Below are positions 32,151-43,600 of a DNA stretch of 64,000 nt, piece after piece (position 1 is the first letter of the stretch; each line of letters begins with the position of its first letter). Below the pieces are notes generated by a model that did not search any database, was not told the origin of the DNA, and saw only the letters and a list, made by a program, of their open reading frames with translations. The stretch comes from Cheiracanthium punctorium (taxonomy: Eukaryota > Arthropoda > Arachnida > Araneae > Cheiracanthiidae): assembly GCA_038373885.1 (NCBI GenBank), contig JAWZYV010019958.1:186001-250000 (forward strand), in the 5' to 3' direction. Made by a program: the position numbers and the translations under genes.

Positions 32151-32670
32151 TTAAACCTCTCGTCACCGAATTATGAAAAATCAGAGAAAAAAAATTCTGC
32201 CTAGCATTGAATGCATCTGAAATACTATTATAAATCATGCAAAAATATTTTTTTTCCAATGTCGATTAATATTAGATTTTTCTAATATTAATTTCTGCAT
32301 TTTCGAAGCATTTTGTTATGCTAAAATTAATTTAAAAGGATGCACCTATTAGGTAAAGGTTGAGGAATAAGAAAAAAACTATACTTACCTTAAAAAGAAA
32401 AAAAAAACGGTAAAAAAGCAGCGTCCCTATTTTCTTAATTTTTCTCCTGAAACAACGAAGCGAAAACTGTAAAAAATGATCTAAATGGACTAGTACTGCA
32501 ATCTAGGCACGATTTATGCATCTAGTTAAGAGCCTCCTATACTTTCTACATGAATGAATGATATTGATATCACTGAAAGAAAAAAAATACTCAATTCAAT
32601 TGTTTTCTCTCTAAATATTGCTATTTGAAGTAGGAGCCTCCTATGAGGTTCAGGGTGACGAGAGGGTTAA
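32151..32670 (+). mobile_element. TTAA-flanked MITE, family D copy 1
   Basis: TTAAACCTCTCGTCACCG to GGGTGACGAGAGGGTTAA, giving inverted ends CCTCTCGTCACC within TTAA. The second copy (42778-43278) is about 20 bp shorter. Contains a conserved GATATTGATATCACTGAAAG palindromic core. Confidence 0.85.
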
Positions 32671-32879
32671 AGGATTTAGCAGTTCAGTCTCTTTAAAGAG
32701 CGTTTCTCTTAAACAAGTCGACTTTTTAGGCGCGACGATGTGAAATTGGCGTATTTTTGCACCACACTTTTCAGTCGGCATAAGGTTTCAAATGTGATTA
32801 GATAGCTAAGAACAAAGTTATGCCACAAGACTGATAATTCTAGAAACATGTTTAAACCATTTAATTGCTGACCAGTCTC
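32671..32879. other. intergenic DNA, no gene seen
   Basis: Unassigned sequence between family D copy 1 and the tandem array. Confidence 0.4.
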
Positions 32880-33530
32880 TCTCCCCCACTTTCTCTCAGG
32901 ATAGGAAATAAATAATCACATAACTATGAGAATTTCCAGCATGCTTACTCTAAAACAAGAATGAGAACTGACAATGAGATAAAATTAGGAGAGTTGTTTA
33001 ATAATATATATATATTTTTTTATTTGATAATAGAAAATAGTGAAGAAAATGTTATTTTCTTGACTTTCACTCACGATTAGAAATAAACTCGCAATTCTAT
33101 AATTATGAGAATTTTCAGAATGATTCCCCAGAAACTAGATTGAAAACTAACATTGAGATAAAATTTGAAGAGATATTCGACTTTTTTTTTTTTTAATTGT
33201 TTTAACTTGACACGTTTTCAGAGGGAGGCGCTTTTGGTGGACTTTCACTGAAGATCAGAAACAAACTTACCATGGTAAAACTATGAAAATCTTTCGACTG
33301 TTTCCTCAGGAACCATACTGTGAACTGAAACAAATTTCAAATTTGAAAAGTTATTTAATTTCTTCTTTTTAATATTAAAACTTGACACTTTTTCGGAGAA
33401 GTCCGCTTTTTTTTTATCAACTTAAAAAATAAACTTACATTGTCAGAACTATGAAAAATTTCAGAATATTTCATCTGAAACTATACTGTGGATTACCGCA
33501 AATTTCAAATCTGAAGATCTGGTCAGTTTT
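32880..33530. repeat. diverged tandem array, ~175-bp unit
   Basis: Four units share CTATGAGAATTTTCAGAAT-like, AAACTTGACA.TTTTC and GATTAGAAATAAAC-like blocks. The CTATGA(G/A)AA marker falls near 32926, 33102, 33282 and 33448. Divergence is high, so this is an old local satellite. Confidence 0.6.
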
Positions 33531-33770
33531 CATAATAAAATAAAAAATAAAAAGCATTGCTTATTGAACTCAAGTTAAAAATTAACTCGATTTCAAATTC
33601 GATCTGGGTTTAAACTCGATTACAAATTCGATCATTTGGCAGACAGTTAATCCAGTGACAACTTCCGAGCATCTTATTTTAGTAGATTACGGTTCAATGG
33701 CCATGCCGGTTGTATGGCGTGAAGTAGACACTTTGGCAAGTGTCACTTTTTGTTTCGCATTGTTTTTTAG

Positions 33771-33901
33771 ATTATCTGATGGAAGTTTACCAGGTTCCCT
33801 TTCATTCGATAAAAAAATTTGGGATAGTTTTAATAAAGTGATCGTGAGAAGCCCTAACTTATTCACTACCAGCGATCTATTTATAGACGGTCTCAAAAAG
33901 T
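33771..33901 (+). other. orphan exon-like open segment
   Basis: A pyrimidine-rich acceptor ending TTTTTTAG (33761-33770) precedes an open 131-bp stretch that ends at a donor GTAAGT (33902-33907). Translation in the open frame starts LSDGSLPGSLSFDKKIWDSF. The open frame also continues upstream to 33655. Composition is less biased than the neighbouring DNA. No partner exon was found, so it could be a relic exon or chance; alternatively it could be an upstream exon of the gene at 37.5 kb. Confidence 0.22.
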
Positions 33902-33918
33902 GTAAGTTTCAAAAATAT

Positions 33919-34508
33919 TTAACCCTTTAACGCGTAGTGTTCCCGCCCTGGGAACACCCAACTCTGACGTTTTGAGTGTTGCCAGTCACGAAGAATAGAT
34001 TTGATTTCTATAAAAAGAGTTGCGGGTGACATAGCTCCACGAGAATCCTTTACTTTTGAGCACGTCCTTTCCCGTCAAAAAATGCTCACGATTATTTTTA
34101 ACAGCACTGACATCTGCTGAAAAATGGAAGAATGCGAGAACAGCTGGATAGATTGCCCAATACTGGACAAAGGGCAGCCGTTGCCATCGCTCGACTTAAC
34201 GACCAGCAAGAGGGCGGACGATCGAAACGTTCATCGCGTGACACAGATCTAGAGACCCTTTTTTGACGACAGCTGGCAGTGCCGATCGCATTCTTTTCTT
34301 ATTTTCATTTCTCGAATAAAAAATCTGATTTTCACAAAATACTTAGTGATAACAAAGTAAAATGTTAATCTTTTATTGTTTTATTAGTATTTTTAGAAAA
34401 ATAAATACATTTTTCATGCCTCACAAATATCAGAAATTTATTCATCACTTCTGGCATCAACATAAATTGAGGAATGTTCCGAAAAAAGGTTGGGCGCTAA
34501 TGGGTTAA
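33919..34508 (+). mobile_element. family A variant with unrelated right half
   Basis: The left half is standard family A (TTAACCCTTTAACGCG onward through TTTTTTGACGACAGCTGGC). The right half is different DNA that ends TTGGGCGCTAATGGGTTAA, giving inverted ends TTAACCC-TTA-CGC. It contains an AATAAA inside. This may preserve the original right end from which the inverted-arm copies were derived. Confidence 0.7.
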
Positions 34509-34528
34509 ACAGGGAGGGAAAGTAATAG

Positions 34529-34534
<6 letters not shown>

Positions 34535-34561
<27 letters not shown>
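34535..34561. repeat. A homopolymer
   Basis: Uninterrupted run of about 27 A. Confidence 0.9.
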
Positions 34562-34564
<3 letters not shown>

Positions 34565-34779
34565 CTTTTCGGATATCAGCTGGCTTTCTTCCAGCAAAAA
34601 TTGCATGCTTTTGAAGACTACATATGTTTAAAATCCGCATTTATGGAGTTAAAACATCATTATTTAGACTTGTTGTTGAGTGCTATATTTTATTGTAATT
34701 TCATGTCTACAAGTTAGCTTCAAAACGAAACAGGAGAAAATCAGACCCAGTTCCATCACTGACTTAAATAATTTGCTTG
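34562..34779. other. intergenic DNA, no gene seen
   Basis: Unassigned. Confidence 0.4.
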
Positions 34780-34980
34780 GATTCATCCCGCGCAATTTCT
34801 CTCTTTTTCACTTCCCAGCTATGTAATATCCTAATGAACTCTTATTTCACTTTCGAAGAATCCCTTCATAAATATTTAATGACTCCTAAAAAGTGACGCC
34901 CTGAAAAGAAGTGTGAAAATGAACGTCACCCATGCGTTGTTGATTACATCAAACACTGCTGCCACCTGAGCGAGTCAAAC
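34780..34980. promoter_or_regulatory. candidate conserved non-coding block
   Basis: Complex sequence with TAATGACTCC, a CRE-like GTGACG and CACCCATGC motifs. The nearest gene is the five-exon gene 2.5 kb downstream, so promoter or enhancer function is possible but unproven. Confidence 0.25.
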
Positions 34981-35477
34981 TTAGTGTTCCGAACTAGTGG
35001 ACCTCGCGTACTGTTGTGACTCGCGATTTAATATCGTTTGCAAAAGTGGTAATCACATTAGCTTAACCGAAGCGTAAGCCACTAAGTTTCCACTAAGTTA
35101 TGAATGTTCAGTCCATGTTTGCATAGGAGCCCTGGGTAGCAGAATAAGAAAACTAGAATAGTCTAGTGATGCTCACAATTTTTACATTTTAAAGTTTTGG
35201 AAACGGAATGAAACTTTTACTATTCAATGTGGGTTTGGAGATTTGTAAGTGTTGATCTACTATCGTTGGTCTGATGGAAGTAAGCTAGAGTGGCGAACAT
35301 AAAATAATTCTTCAAAGAAGTCTTTTTTCCCCTATAAACAGGGTATACCAAAAATATAGAGGTATGTAAGTTTTAGGGAGGTAGGGTACATTAAAAGGAT
35401 TAAGAATTACGCAGCCATTTGGGATCAAAAACATTATTTTCATACATCGGTTAATCAATCCAGAAAAGGTGCTGAAA
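34981..35477. other. possible upstream region of the host gene
   Basis: Unassigned sequence. The first coding exon at 37544 starts right after a splice acceptor, so a non-coding first exon and promoter must lie somewhere upstream. I cannot place them confidently. Confidence 0.3.
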
Positions 35478-35479
35478 TA

Positions 35480-36305
35480 CAGTAGGCACCGGTTATAACG
35501 TACTCTCACGGGACCTAAAAAAGTAGTACGTTATAGCCGAAGTACGTTATAAGCAATACCGCCGGTAAGACTCAATATTACACAAAAAAAGAAAGTGGGC
35601 TCATAATTTCATTGTAATATGTGTTTTAAACAGGTCGGATATTTTTAAATTTAAATTAAACAGAGAAAATTCTTCATTGCTTACAGTTTTTATTGTGTTA
35701 AATAATCTGTCATTTTCTTTTGTTTTAAATGGGCAGATGCTACTTTAAAAATACCGTTTTGGATATCCATAATAGACTTTTGTAGAGTCTCTGCATCATC
35801 AATGCGGCATTCAAAAAATCGTGATAATGTTTTTGCAGCATTGAATGCGTCGGGTATGCTTGGTATGGGCTCCTCTGTTTCATCTTCACTCTCATCAGAA
35901 TCATTATAGATAAGGCTTTTCAGGAGGCATTTACATGGATGAATGACAAATAAAAACCATGGTCTCGTTCTTAGCCCTACCTTGCTGGCGAAAAAGATAA
36001 AAGATCGCTCCCTTCATTCATACACAATTCATCTCGCTAGAGAATCTGAAAACGGACAACGAGTGTTTTTGAAAGTACTGAAATTTCCGAGAACAAGGAA
36101 ATAAAATGCTTAAGAAAAGCAAAATTTTATTGTTGGCTTTGGTATAAAAAGTACGTTATAGCCGAAGTACGTACTTTTGTTAAGTACGTTTTAACCGAAG
36201 TTAAATAACATTATAAATATAGGACTTCAATCGGGACCTAGCTTCTAGGTACGTTATAACCGAGAGTACGTTATATGCCAGGTCCGTTATAACCGGTGCG
36301 AACTG
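35480..36305 (-). mobile_element. pogo/Tigger-like deletion derivative, family H
   Basis: Left end CAGTAGGCACCGGTTATAAC and inverted right end CAGTTCGCACCGGTTATAAC are flanked by TA (35478-35479, 36306-36307). GTACGTTATA motifs recur just inside both ends (about five on the right). The minus strand retains the last part of a transposase gene (separate entry). At 826 bp it is far shorter than an autonomous pogo-type element. A related right-end fragment is at 50133-50218. Confidence 0.85.
35690..35960 (-). pseudogene. C-terminus of a CENP-B/jerky-like pogo transposase
   Basis: The minus-strand frame is open for about 85 codons and ends at a stop at 35690-35692. An acidic stretch YNDSDESEDETEEPIPSIPD is followed by AFNAAKTLSRFFECR, then DDAETLQKSIMDIQ and KQKKMTDYLTQ at the end. 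Acidic linker, helical AL-xLRRFFE segment and KQTKITDFF-like tail are the standard C-terminus of Tigger/pogo (DDE_1) transposases. The DNA-binding and catalytic domains are absent, so it encodes no active enzyme. Confidence 0.78.
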
Positions 36306-36390
36306 TATTAGTTAATTTACCTTATCAAGTTTTATGACAATTAGTTTTTTTTTTTTTTTTTCGTTGATCACAATATTCAAAAGGATGCAC

Positions 36391-37110
36391 CAGAGTTGCC
36401 AAACTCTCCTGATTTAGGCAGGAGACTCCTGATTTTTCATTGATCTCCTGCCAACCTGACTTAGGATACATTTCTCCTGATTTTTGATTATTTGCTCATT
36501 TTCTCCTGATTTTTATCATTTATCACATGAATAATACAATTTTTTGAATTTGAAATCTTTTTATAAGTTTTGTAGTGGCAAGGAACCCTTCTCAGCATTT
36601 TCCTCTTTCCTGCAATCAAACTAGTTCCAGGAACCCAAGCATGTGTGACATCATAAAGTTCGGACTTTACTGACAAATGTATAATAGTGAAAGAGGTGCA
36701 GCTTCATGTTCTAAAGCATTGAAATTTCTATCTTTTTCCATCACTCTTAAAAATGATTATTTTTCGTTCGACATTGTTTTGTTTAATCCTCCAATGACTT
36801 AAGAGTAAAAAATTGACCACAATTTTTAACTTTCCAACTTAACATTTTTCATGTTGCTAAATTTTTTACAAGCTACTGACTACCTAATAGAAGACATGAC
36901 CCAAAATTGATTTTTTTTTTGTGTTCCAAAAATATCTATATCTGGCAACAAACAGCACCAAAGATGCTTTTTTCTCTCTCTCTCTCCAAAATGTAGTTTC
37001 AGCTGATATAACCCTGATCTTTTAAAATTTAGTTTTTTTAATCGAAAACAAGTCTCCTGATTTTTTGAATAAAATCTCCTGATTTTTCACTTTGCCAGGT
37101 TGGCAACTCT
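36391..37110. mobile_element. hAT-type element with CTCCTGATTT arrays, family I
   Basis: Ends CAGAGTTGCCAA and TTGGCAACTCT with perfect 8-bp TSDs GGATGCAC (36383-36390, 37111-37118). TCTCCTGATTT-like motifs occur four times near the left end (36405-36515) and twice near the right end (37050-37090), all in the same orientation. No transposase recognised. The element at 44286-45068 shares the ends and layout, but its motif reads CTTCTG. Confidence 0.85.
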
Positions 37111-37543
37111 GGATGCACTGTTTATAAGGATTTTAGTTCAGCATTTTTAAAGAAAAATAATTAAAGTTCGACAAAGCATGCTAGGAAATTTCACAAACAC
37201 TCTAACGCCTTTTGGGGAGCAGTCATGAAATAAAGGTTTGAGACCCCACATTGCTATGCGATGGGCTACCTTCTGCAGTTCGGTTTTTGCTTAACGGATC
37301 TCAAGATAATCTGTTAGTGATTTTTTTTTTTTAAACTATAATTGCGAAACTTCTTTATAAAATGTTTAAAGCTTAAATAATTACCTTTTATTGCCCCCCT
37401 CATAATGATCTTTGTTTTTAAAAGTTTGAAATCGGGATGTTATATTTGCTGGACACTGTTATGTACATGCATTGCTCTGAGTGAATGCGAAACAAAACAA
37501 TTAAAACTTGAGAGTGAATTCTTTTCTTTTCTTTTTTTTCCAG

Positions 37544-37653
37544 AAAATGACAACCGTCTACACGAAGAAAGCCCCTAGGGGATTCGAGATGGTCAAAACT
37601 AGAGATGTCTTCGAGCAACCTATCACTTCCTCTGAGGAGGAATTCTCAGACGA
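37544..37653 (+). CDS. host gene coding exon 1
   Basis: Polypyrimidine tract and CAG acceptor at 37541-37543. ATG at 37547. Donor GTAAGT at 37654. Contributes residues 1-35 plus two bases of codon 36. Confidence 0.8.
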
Positions 37654-40600
37654 GTAAGTGTCTTAATTTTTTTTTCAATTCCTACTATGAGTTCACATAT
37701 TTATATATCTTGTGCAAATTTTCAATCGTTAATAAAATATTTTTCATTCATCCATTCAAGTTTAAATACATTTTTTTAACTTTGTAATGCATGACACTCT
37801 TGACCCTGAATTTTCAATCGTTAATAAAATATTTTTCATTCATCCATTCAAGTTTAAATACATTTTTTTTAATCTTTGTAGTGGATGACACTCTTGATGT
37901 GAACCCTTTAACGCGCAGCGATCCCGCTCGGGGGACACCCAACTCTGACGTTTTGACTGTTGCCAGTCACGAAGAATAGATTGGATTTCTATAAAAAATA
38001 GTGACGGGTGACAGAGCTCCACGAGAATCCTTTACTTTTTAGCACGTCATAGCCCTGTAAAAAAAAAATGCTCACGATTATTTTTAACAGCACGGACATC
38101 TGCTGAAAAATGGAAGAATGCGAGAACAGCCGGATAGATGGCCCAATGCTGAAAAAAGGGCAGCCGTTGCCATCGCTCTACTTAACGACCAGCAAGAGGG
38201 CGGACGATTGAAACGTTCATCGCGTGCCACAGATCTAGAGACCCCTTTTTTGACGCAGCTGGCTGTGCGCGCACAGCCAGCTGCGTCAAAAATATAAAGA
38301 ACTTTATACTTGATTCAAAACTGGATTCAAAATATAAAGAACTTTATTTTTTATTTATTCTTTTAACGAACATTTTTTAATTGATAGCGATACTATTCTT
38401 AACTTTTCTCTAAAGGTATCCCCCCCCCCAAACTTTTCCTTAATTTCATACTTTATATTTTTGTCCGTTTCGTTTTAATATGGAATGTAGTCATGTTAGA
38501 ATAATTTTTATTAAATAGATTACAGACATCAAATTTTAATTCGTACCTAAGAAAGAAAAAAATAAAATAAAATGACCAAATTTATTCAAATCGATATAAA
38601 CAAATTAAAGAATGTAGACTAGCGTAATTCCTGATATTATTCTCGTAATGAACTTACAAGTAAGTAGATACAAGATAGTGATCGAGAACGCAAAGCTGTC
38701 GTGTTAGTTAGCAAGGAAATTGGAGCTGCTATGTAGACTTTTTGAGTATGTCTAGGGTGGACTTAACCCTGTCCCCAGGACTAAATCTTTTATTCTTGGA
38801 AATAGAAAATCTGATTTTTCTAGATTGGCCATATTTACAGCACTTCTGCCACCATGTGCCGCACAATATGTGTCGTAATATTATAGCACCATGCTTAAAT
38901 TTATGTCGCAAGATGTTAACGTTACATTTAGCCTCAGCATGCGTTGTGGCTTTTTTCTTCAGTGCACATGACACTGATTACCTATGTAGGACGTTATATA
39001 GTACGCGCTGAAAAAACAGCAAAAGTAATACAATAATGCAGCGCCAAAAATTTGAATACTTTTTCACGTATTTTAAACGCTTGTGTGGAAAATTCTCGAT
39101 ATTTACATACAGATTAAAATAACACGCTACAATTTTTCGATAGTCAAAAGTAGCTTCTAAAAACCATCATTATCGATATATATTTTTAAGTGGCATTGAG
39201 AATAGTTTATAAATTTACTAATAATGTAATTAGTAAAAAAATCATGGCTAGTAAAAATTTTTCATCCTTGACACATTTATTTATTTATTTATTTATTTAC
39301 TTACTGTGCTATTCTTGGCATACGTTAAGCTTTACTGTAACGAGCTTAAGTCGAATTACATATACATTTATACTATATCAAAGTATTGAGGCAGAAAGCT
39401 CAGTCATTTTGCTTTAAATATTTTTAAAGAGAAATTACTTCACACACAACAGCATCTGACATAACATAAATATTAGAGGTATAAAAGACAATCTTATTTT
39501 ACAGAGGCTGCCAAGAAGCAGGAAAATCGGAAAACTCTGGAAAAAAAAGAAAAGATCGTAATCGCAAGATCATGCCTCAAAAGTAAGAGGGAAAGAACAT
39601 TTTTGTGAAAATTTGAAAAATTTACAAGAAACTGTTGTGTTAATCTATTTCTTTAAATATTGATGGTTTTGTTTGTTTTAATTAGTTTCTCAAATCAACC
39701 AATAGCTGATGACGATAAACTGATGATATTTCGTAGCTTTTAATTAAACTTTTTGGTCTTTGGAAACAATTAAAATCTACTGATTGCAAGAAGAATTATT
39801 AAATACTTAGAACAGCTCTGTTTAATATATGTTACAATTTCAACTATTTATTAAAAAGAAAATTAGAAACTTGAGTTATTTTTCTATCTAATACGACGCA
39901 TGAAGTGAGGTAGTCAGTGGAGCACCCAGGATTTTCGTTTGCTGCTGAACTCGGTTATAGTGACCTATATTATAGTTATAACTCTCTGCTAACTTTAAAA
40001 TATTAGCACTTGCCCTTACAACACAAGCCCACTATCAACGTAACTCGTTAGTCATAAATAATTATTCAACTTTTCAGTGATATTGTGTCCAAGTTTAACT
40101 TTATTTCATACGTTAACTGTAAGTATTTATTTAAAAACCACCCCCCACCCCACTTTTAATCAATCCCCCTCCACCACAAAAAAAAAAAAGAAATAATTTG
40201 AAGACAATTTGACAATTTTTAAAATAAAATATTTTAATTCATTAGTGACAATTTCCAAAGCAGCTTTTCGCATCTAACTCTCCGAGTCTAGGGGGGGGGG
40301 CTTTAGCCCCCATAGCCACCTCGTTCGGTGGTAGTTATTATTTCATTATTTCACCCTATGGAGGTAGTTACTATTTCATTGAGGCTTTCCTTAAGATACG
40401 ATTTCTATTTCGCTGTTTATTCATTTAATGGATATCCCAAATTCATATGCATCAGGACTGACACTTGGAACGGTACATCATAGGGTAATTGGTTTTGATT
40501 ATTAAAGAAACTTCTTCTATATAGCCTGATACATCTTGTGCATGCGTGTTTTCAAAATCAATTAATAACTTTGTAAAATGACACATAAATGTAGCATAGT

Positions 40601-43600
40601 ACAATAGATTCGGTCGGTACAAAATGTTTAACCTATGCAAAAAGAAAATTGCACTCTTCACACAGGCTGGAAGGTTATAACTAAAAATAAATAACAACTC
40701 AAGTTTCCTTCTAAATTCCGATCCAATAACAATGCAAAATAAATATATAGTCTGTTTGGCAAGATTATTGGATTGCTGGTAGAAAAATCTATTGTTTTTA
40801 TGCACGGTTGATTCAAATTATTTATTTCACCCACAGAAAAATTTTTAGCACTTGCCAACAAAGTTGAAATTTCCAATAGATTGCTAATTTAACTGATATT
40901 TAGATTAGTGTTAAAGAACCGACCACTATAAGTGTTTAGAGGTATTTTTCTATTTTTTATCCAATTATATCACTAATTCTTAATTTACATACAAACATTC
41001 TCATTTTTTTCACCTGTTTATTTTCTTTTTTATGACTTAACGGTATTTTACCCCACTATTCTAGAACCGACGGCGGCGCTGAAGAAGCTGGTGCTTCAAC
41101 ATCAAGCAAAAATACAGAAACAGAAAGGTAATATTCATATTCTTCTGCATTGTTCATTCGCTACAATCACTTTTAAATAAATGTTATTAAAACTTCACGG
41201 TTTATATCCAGATATAAAAAAAATAGGCAAAAGAAAATATACTCCGGTTTTGTTTACCTGTGCATAAGTTTCTTTTTTACCATCGTACTTTACTTTTTCT
41301 ACCCTTTGGTCTTTTTGAACTCTTTCTGTTACATTTCCTGTCACTTTGTCCTCTTCACTTTTCTCTTTTCAGAATGGCAACATTCCACATATCTTCCGTC
41401 TTTCTTCAGTTTCTTTTTCCTGGACTTCTTCACCTGTAATCACGTGGACGTGGTTTCATTCTTACTTCCCGAAGAAAACATTTTCCATCACTTGAAACGT
41501 TTGTTGAGTAAATATTTCTCAACATTGTCTTTTGGGTGTCTGCTTTTTAGAATTTAAATTTTCACCAACCCTTTCATACAAAACTCCTGTCATTGCCCTC
41601 GCTCATTTTTGAAGATGCTTTGCAGTAATAAATGTGCTTGCGATCCCATTAAGGCTGTTCTTCGAAAAAAAAGAACTCTGTTTTTAGTCTTGGTACACAA
41701 ATTGAAATAAACTAATAGCACCATGGTCTCCAAAAAATTCCAGAGGGTTCTTCATAAGCTGTTTTACACACTACGATAAGCGAAAACGCTGTGGCTTTTG
41801 TGAAATTTTCAGAAAAAATTCTTAAACATGGATTTGAGCTGCAAGATTTTTCGAAGAGGGACACGCTTTGCGAAAATTTCCGATTTTTAAGAATTTTTCT
41901 AAAAATATTGAAACTGATACAGATTGGCCTGTCTTCGCAGTATGTAATACAGCTTGTAAAGAGACAGTATCAAAATTCTGAAGTGCCTGGCATAAATAGT
42001 TTATTTGTAATTATGTACCAAAATCACATGATTTTTTCGAATAATACCGTTAACCCTCTGGCTGATCATCCTGCGAATTCCACGGGCAACTCAAATGTCG
42101 CAAAATTGGCTCATCCCGCGATTTTCGCGGCCAGGTGTTTTTCTTCCTGTATGTAAGTATTGAGGAGAGCATCCGGCGTTTTCACCGTTTAACCAGTGAA
42201 ATAAATTAGATGCAGTTTTAGAAGTTTAATTTAGGTTTTGACCAACTCATGTCGTGAGTCGTCCACTCAATCTCGGCATTTGAAGGTAATACTCGGTATG
42301 TAATGCTCTATAACTTCACTTGTTTGCCGCCTTGTCTAATCAGAAATGGCTGGTAGAAATCGTTCAGCAATGGACAGAGTGTCTATTACGGATGATTTAT
42401 GAGATTCTGAAAGAGATTTTAGTTTTGATAGGGATAGTGATTTAGATTTTTTGGACTGCTCGTCAGACGGCGATGAATCTGGCCATGATTCAATAAACCT
42501 GCAAAGCGTTAGGCGGTGGTGCATTTTCTTATATTATGTAATAAACGGAAATGAACTGTAATTTAATTGAATTTTTTTTTTTTTAATTTATGTAATAACA
42601 TCTGAAATTGGGTTTTCTGAAGCTTAGTTTCTCATGATAAAAATCCATATCAAAAATATTTTCTAGAAAGAAAAAATGTACATTTCAATTCTCCAATGTA
42701 TATAGATTTGAAATATGAAAAAAAAAAATACACGATTTTTGAAGCGATTTTGGTCCAAAAATTGAGCAGTCGGAGGGTTAACCCTCTCGTCGTCGTCACC
42801 GAATTATGAAAAATCAGAGAAAAAAAAAATCTGTCTAGTATTTAATGCATCTGAAATACTATTATAAATCACGCAAAAATATTTTTTTCTGATGTCGATT
42901 CATATTCGATTTTTCTAATATTAATTTCTGCATTTTCGAAGCATTTTGTTACGCTAAAATTAATTTAAAAGGGTGCACCTATTAGGTAAAGGTTGAGGAA
43001 TAAGAAAAAAAACTATACTTACCTTAAAAAGGAAAAAAAAAAACGGTTAAAAAAAGCGGCGTAAGAAGCGAAAACTGTAAAAAATGATCTAAATTGATCA
43101 GTACTGAAATCTAGGCACGATTTATGCATCTAGTTAAGAGCCTCAGATACTTTCTACATGAATGAATGATATTGATATCACTGAAAGAAAAAAAATATTC
43201 AATTCAATTGTTTTCTCTCTAAATATTGCTATTTGAAGTAGGAGCCTCGTATGAGGTTCAGGGTGACGAGAGGGTTAACCCTTTAACGCGCAGTGTTCCC
43301 GCTCTGAGAACACCCAACTCTGACGTTTTGACTGTTGCCAGTCACGAAGAATAGATTTGATTTCTATAAGAATTGGTACGGGTGACATAGCTCCACGAGA
43401 ATCCTTTACTTTTTAGCACGTCATTTCCCGTAAAAAAAAATGGTCACGATTATTTTTAAATGCACTGACATCTGCTGAAAAATGGAAGAATGCGAGAACG
43501 GCTGGATAGATTGCCGAATGCTGAATAAAGGGCAGCCGTTCCCATCGTTCGACTTAATTACCAGCAAGAGGGCGGATGATCGAAACGTTCATCGCGTGCC

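Larger units (their letters stand above)
37654..39504 (+). other. intron 1 of host gene
   Basis: Carries a 92-bp tandem duplication (37717-37900) and a half-length family A element (37902-38292). Opposing open frames at 38729-39011 are unassigned. Confidence 0.7.

Noticed and set aside
38729..39011. Opposing open frames of 81 and 89 codons in intron 1
   Set aside because: Both strands are open over the same stretch, with no domain or splice context. Could be a decayed mobile element fragment but I cannot support it.
40452..40805. 117-codon minus-strand frame in intron 2
   Set aside because: Antisense to the host intron, no motif, AT-driven composition, no splice signals.
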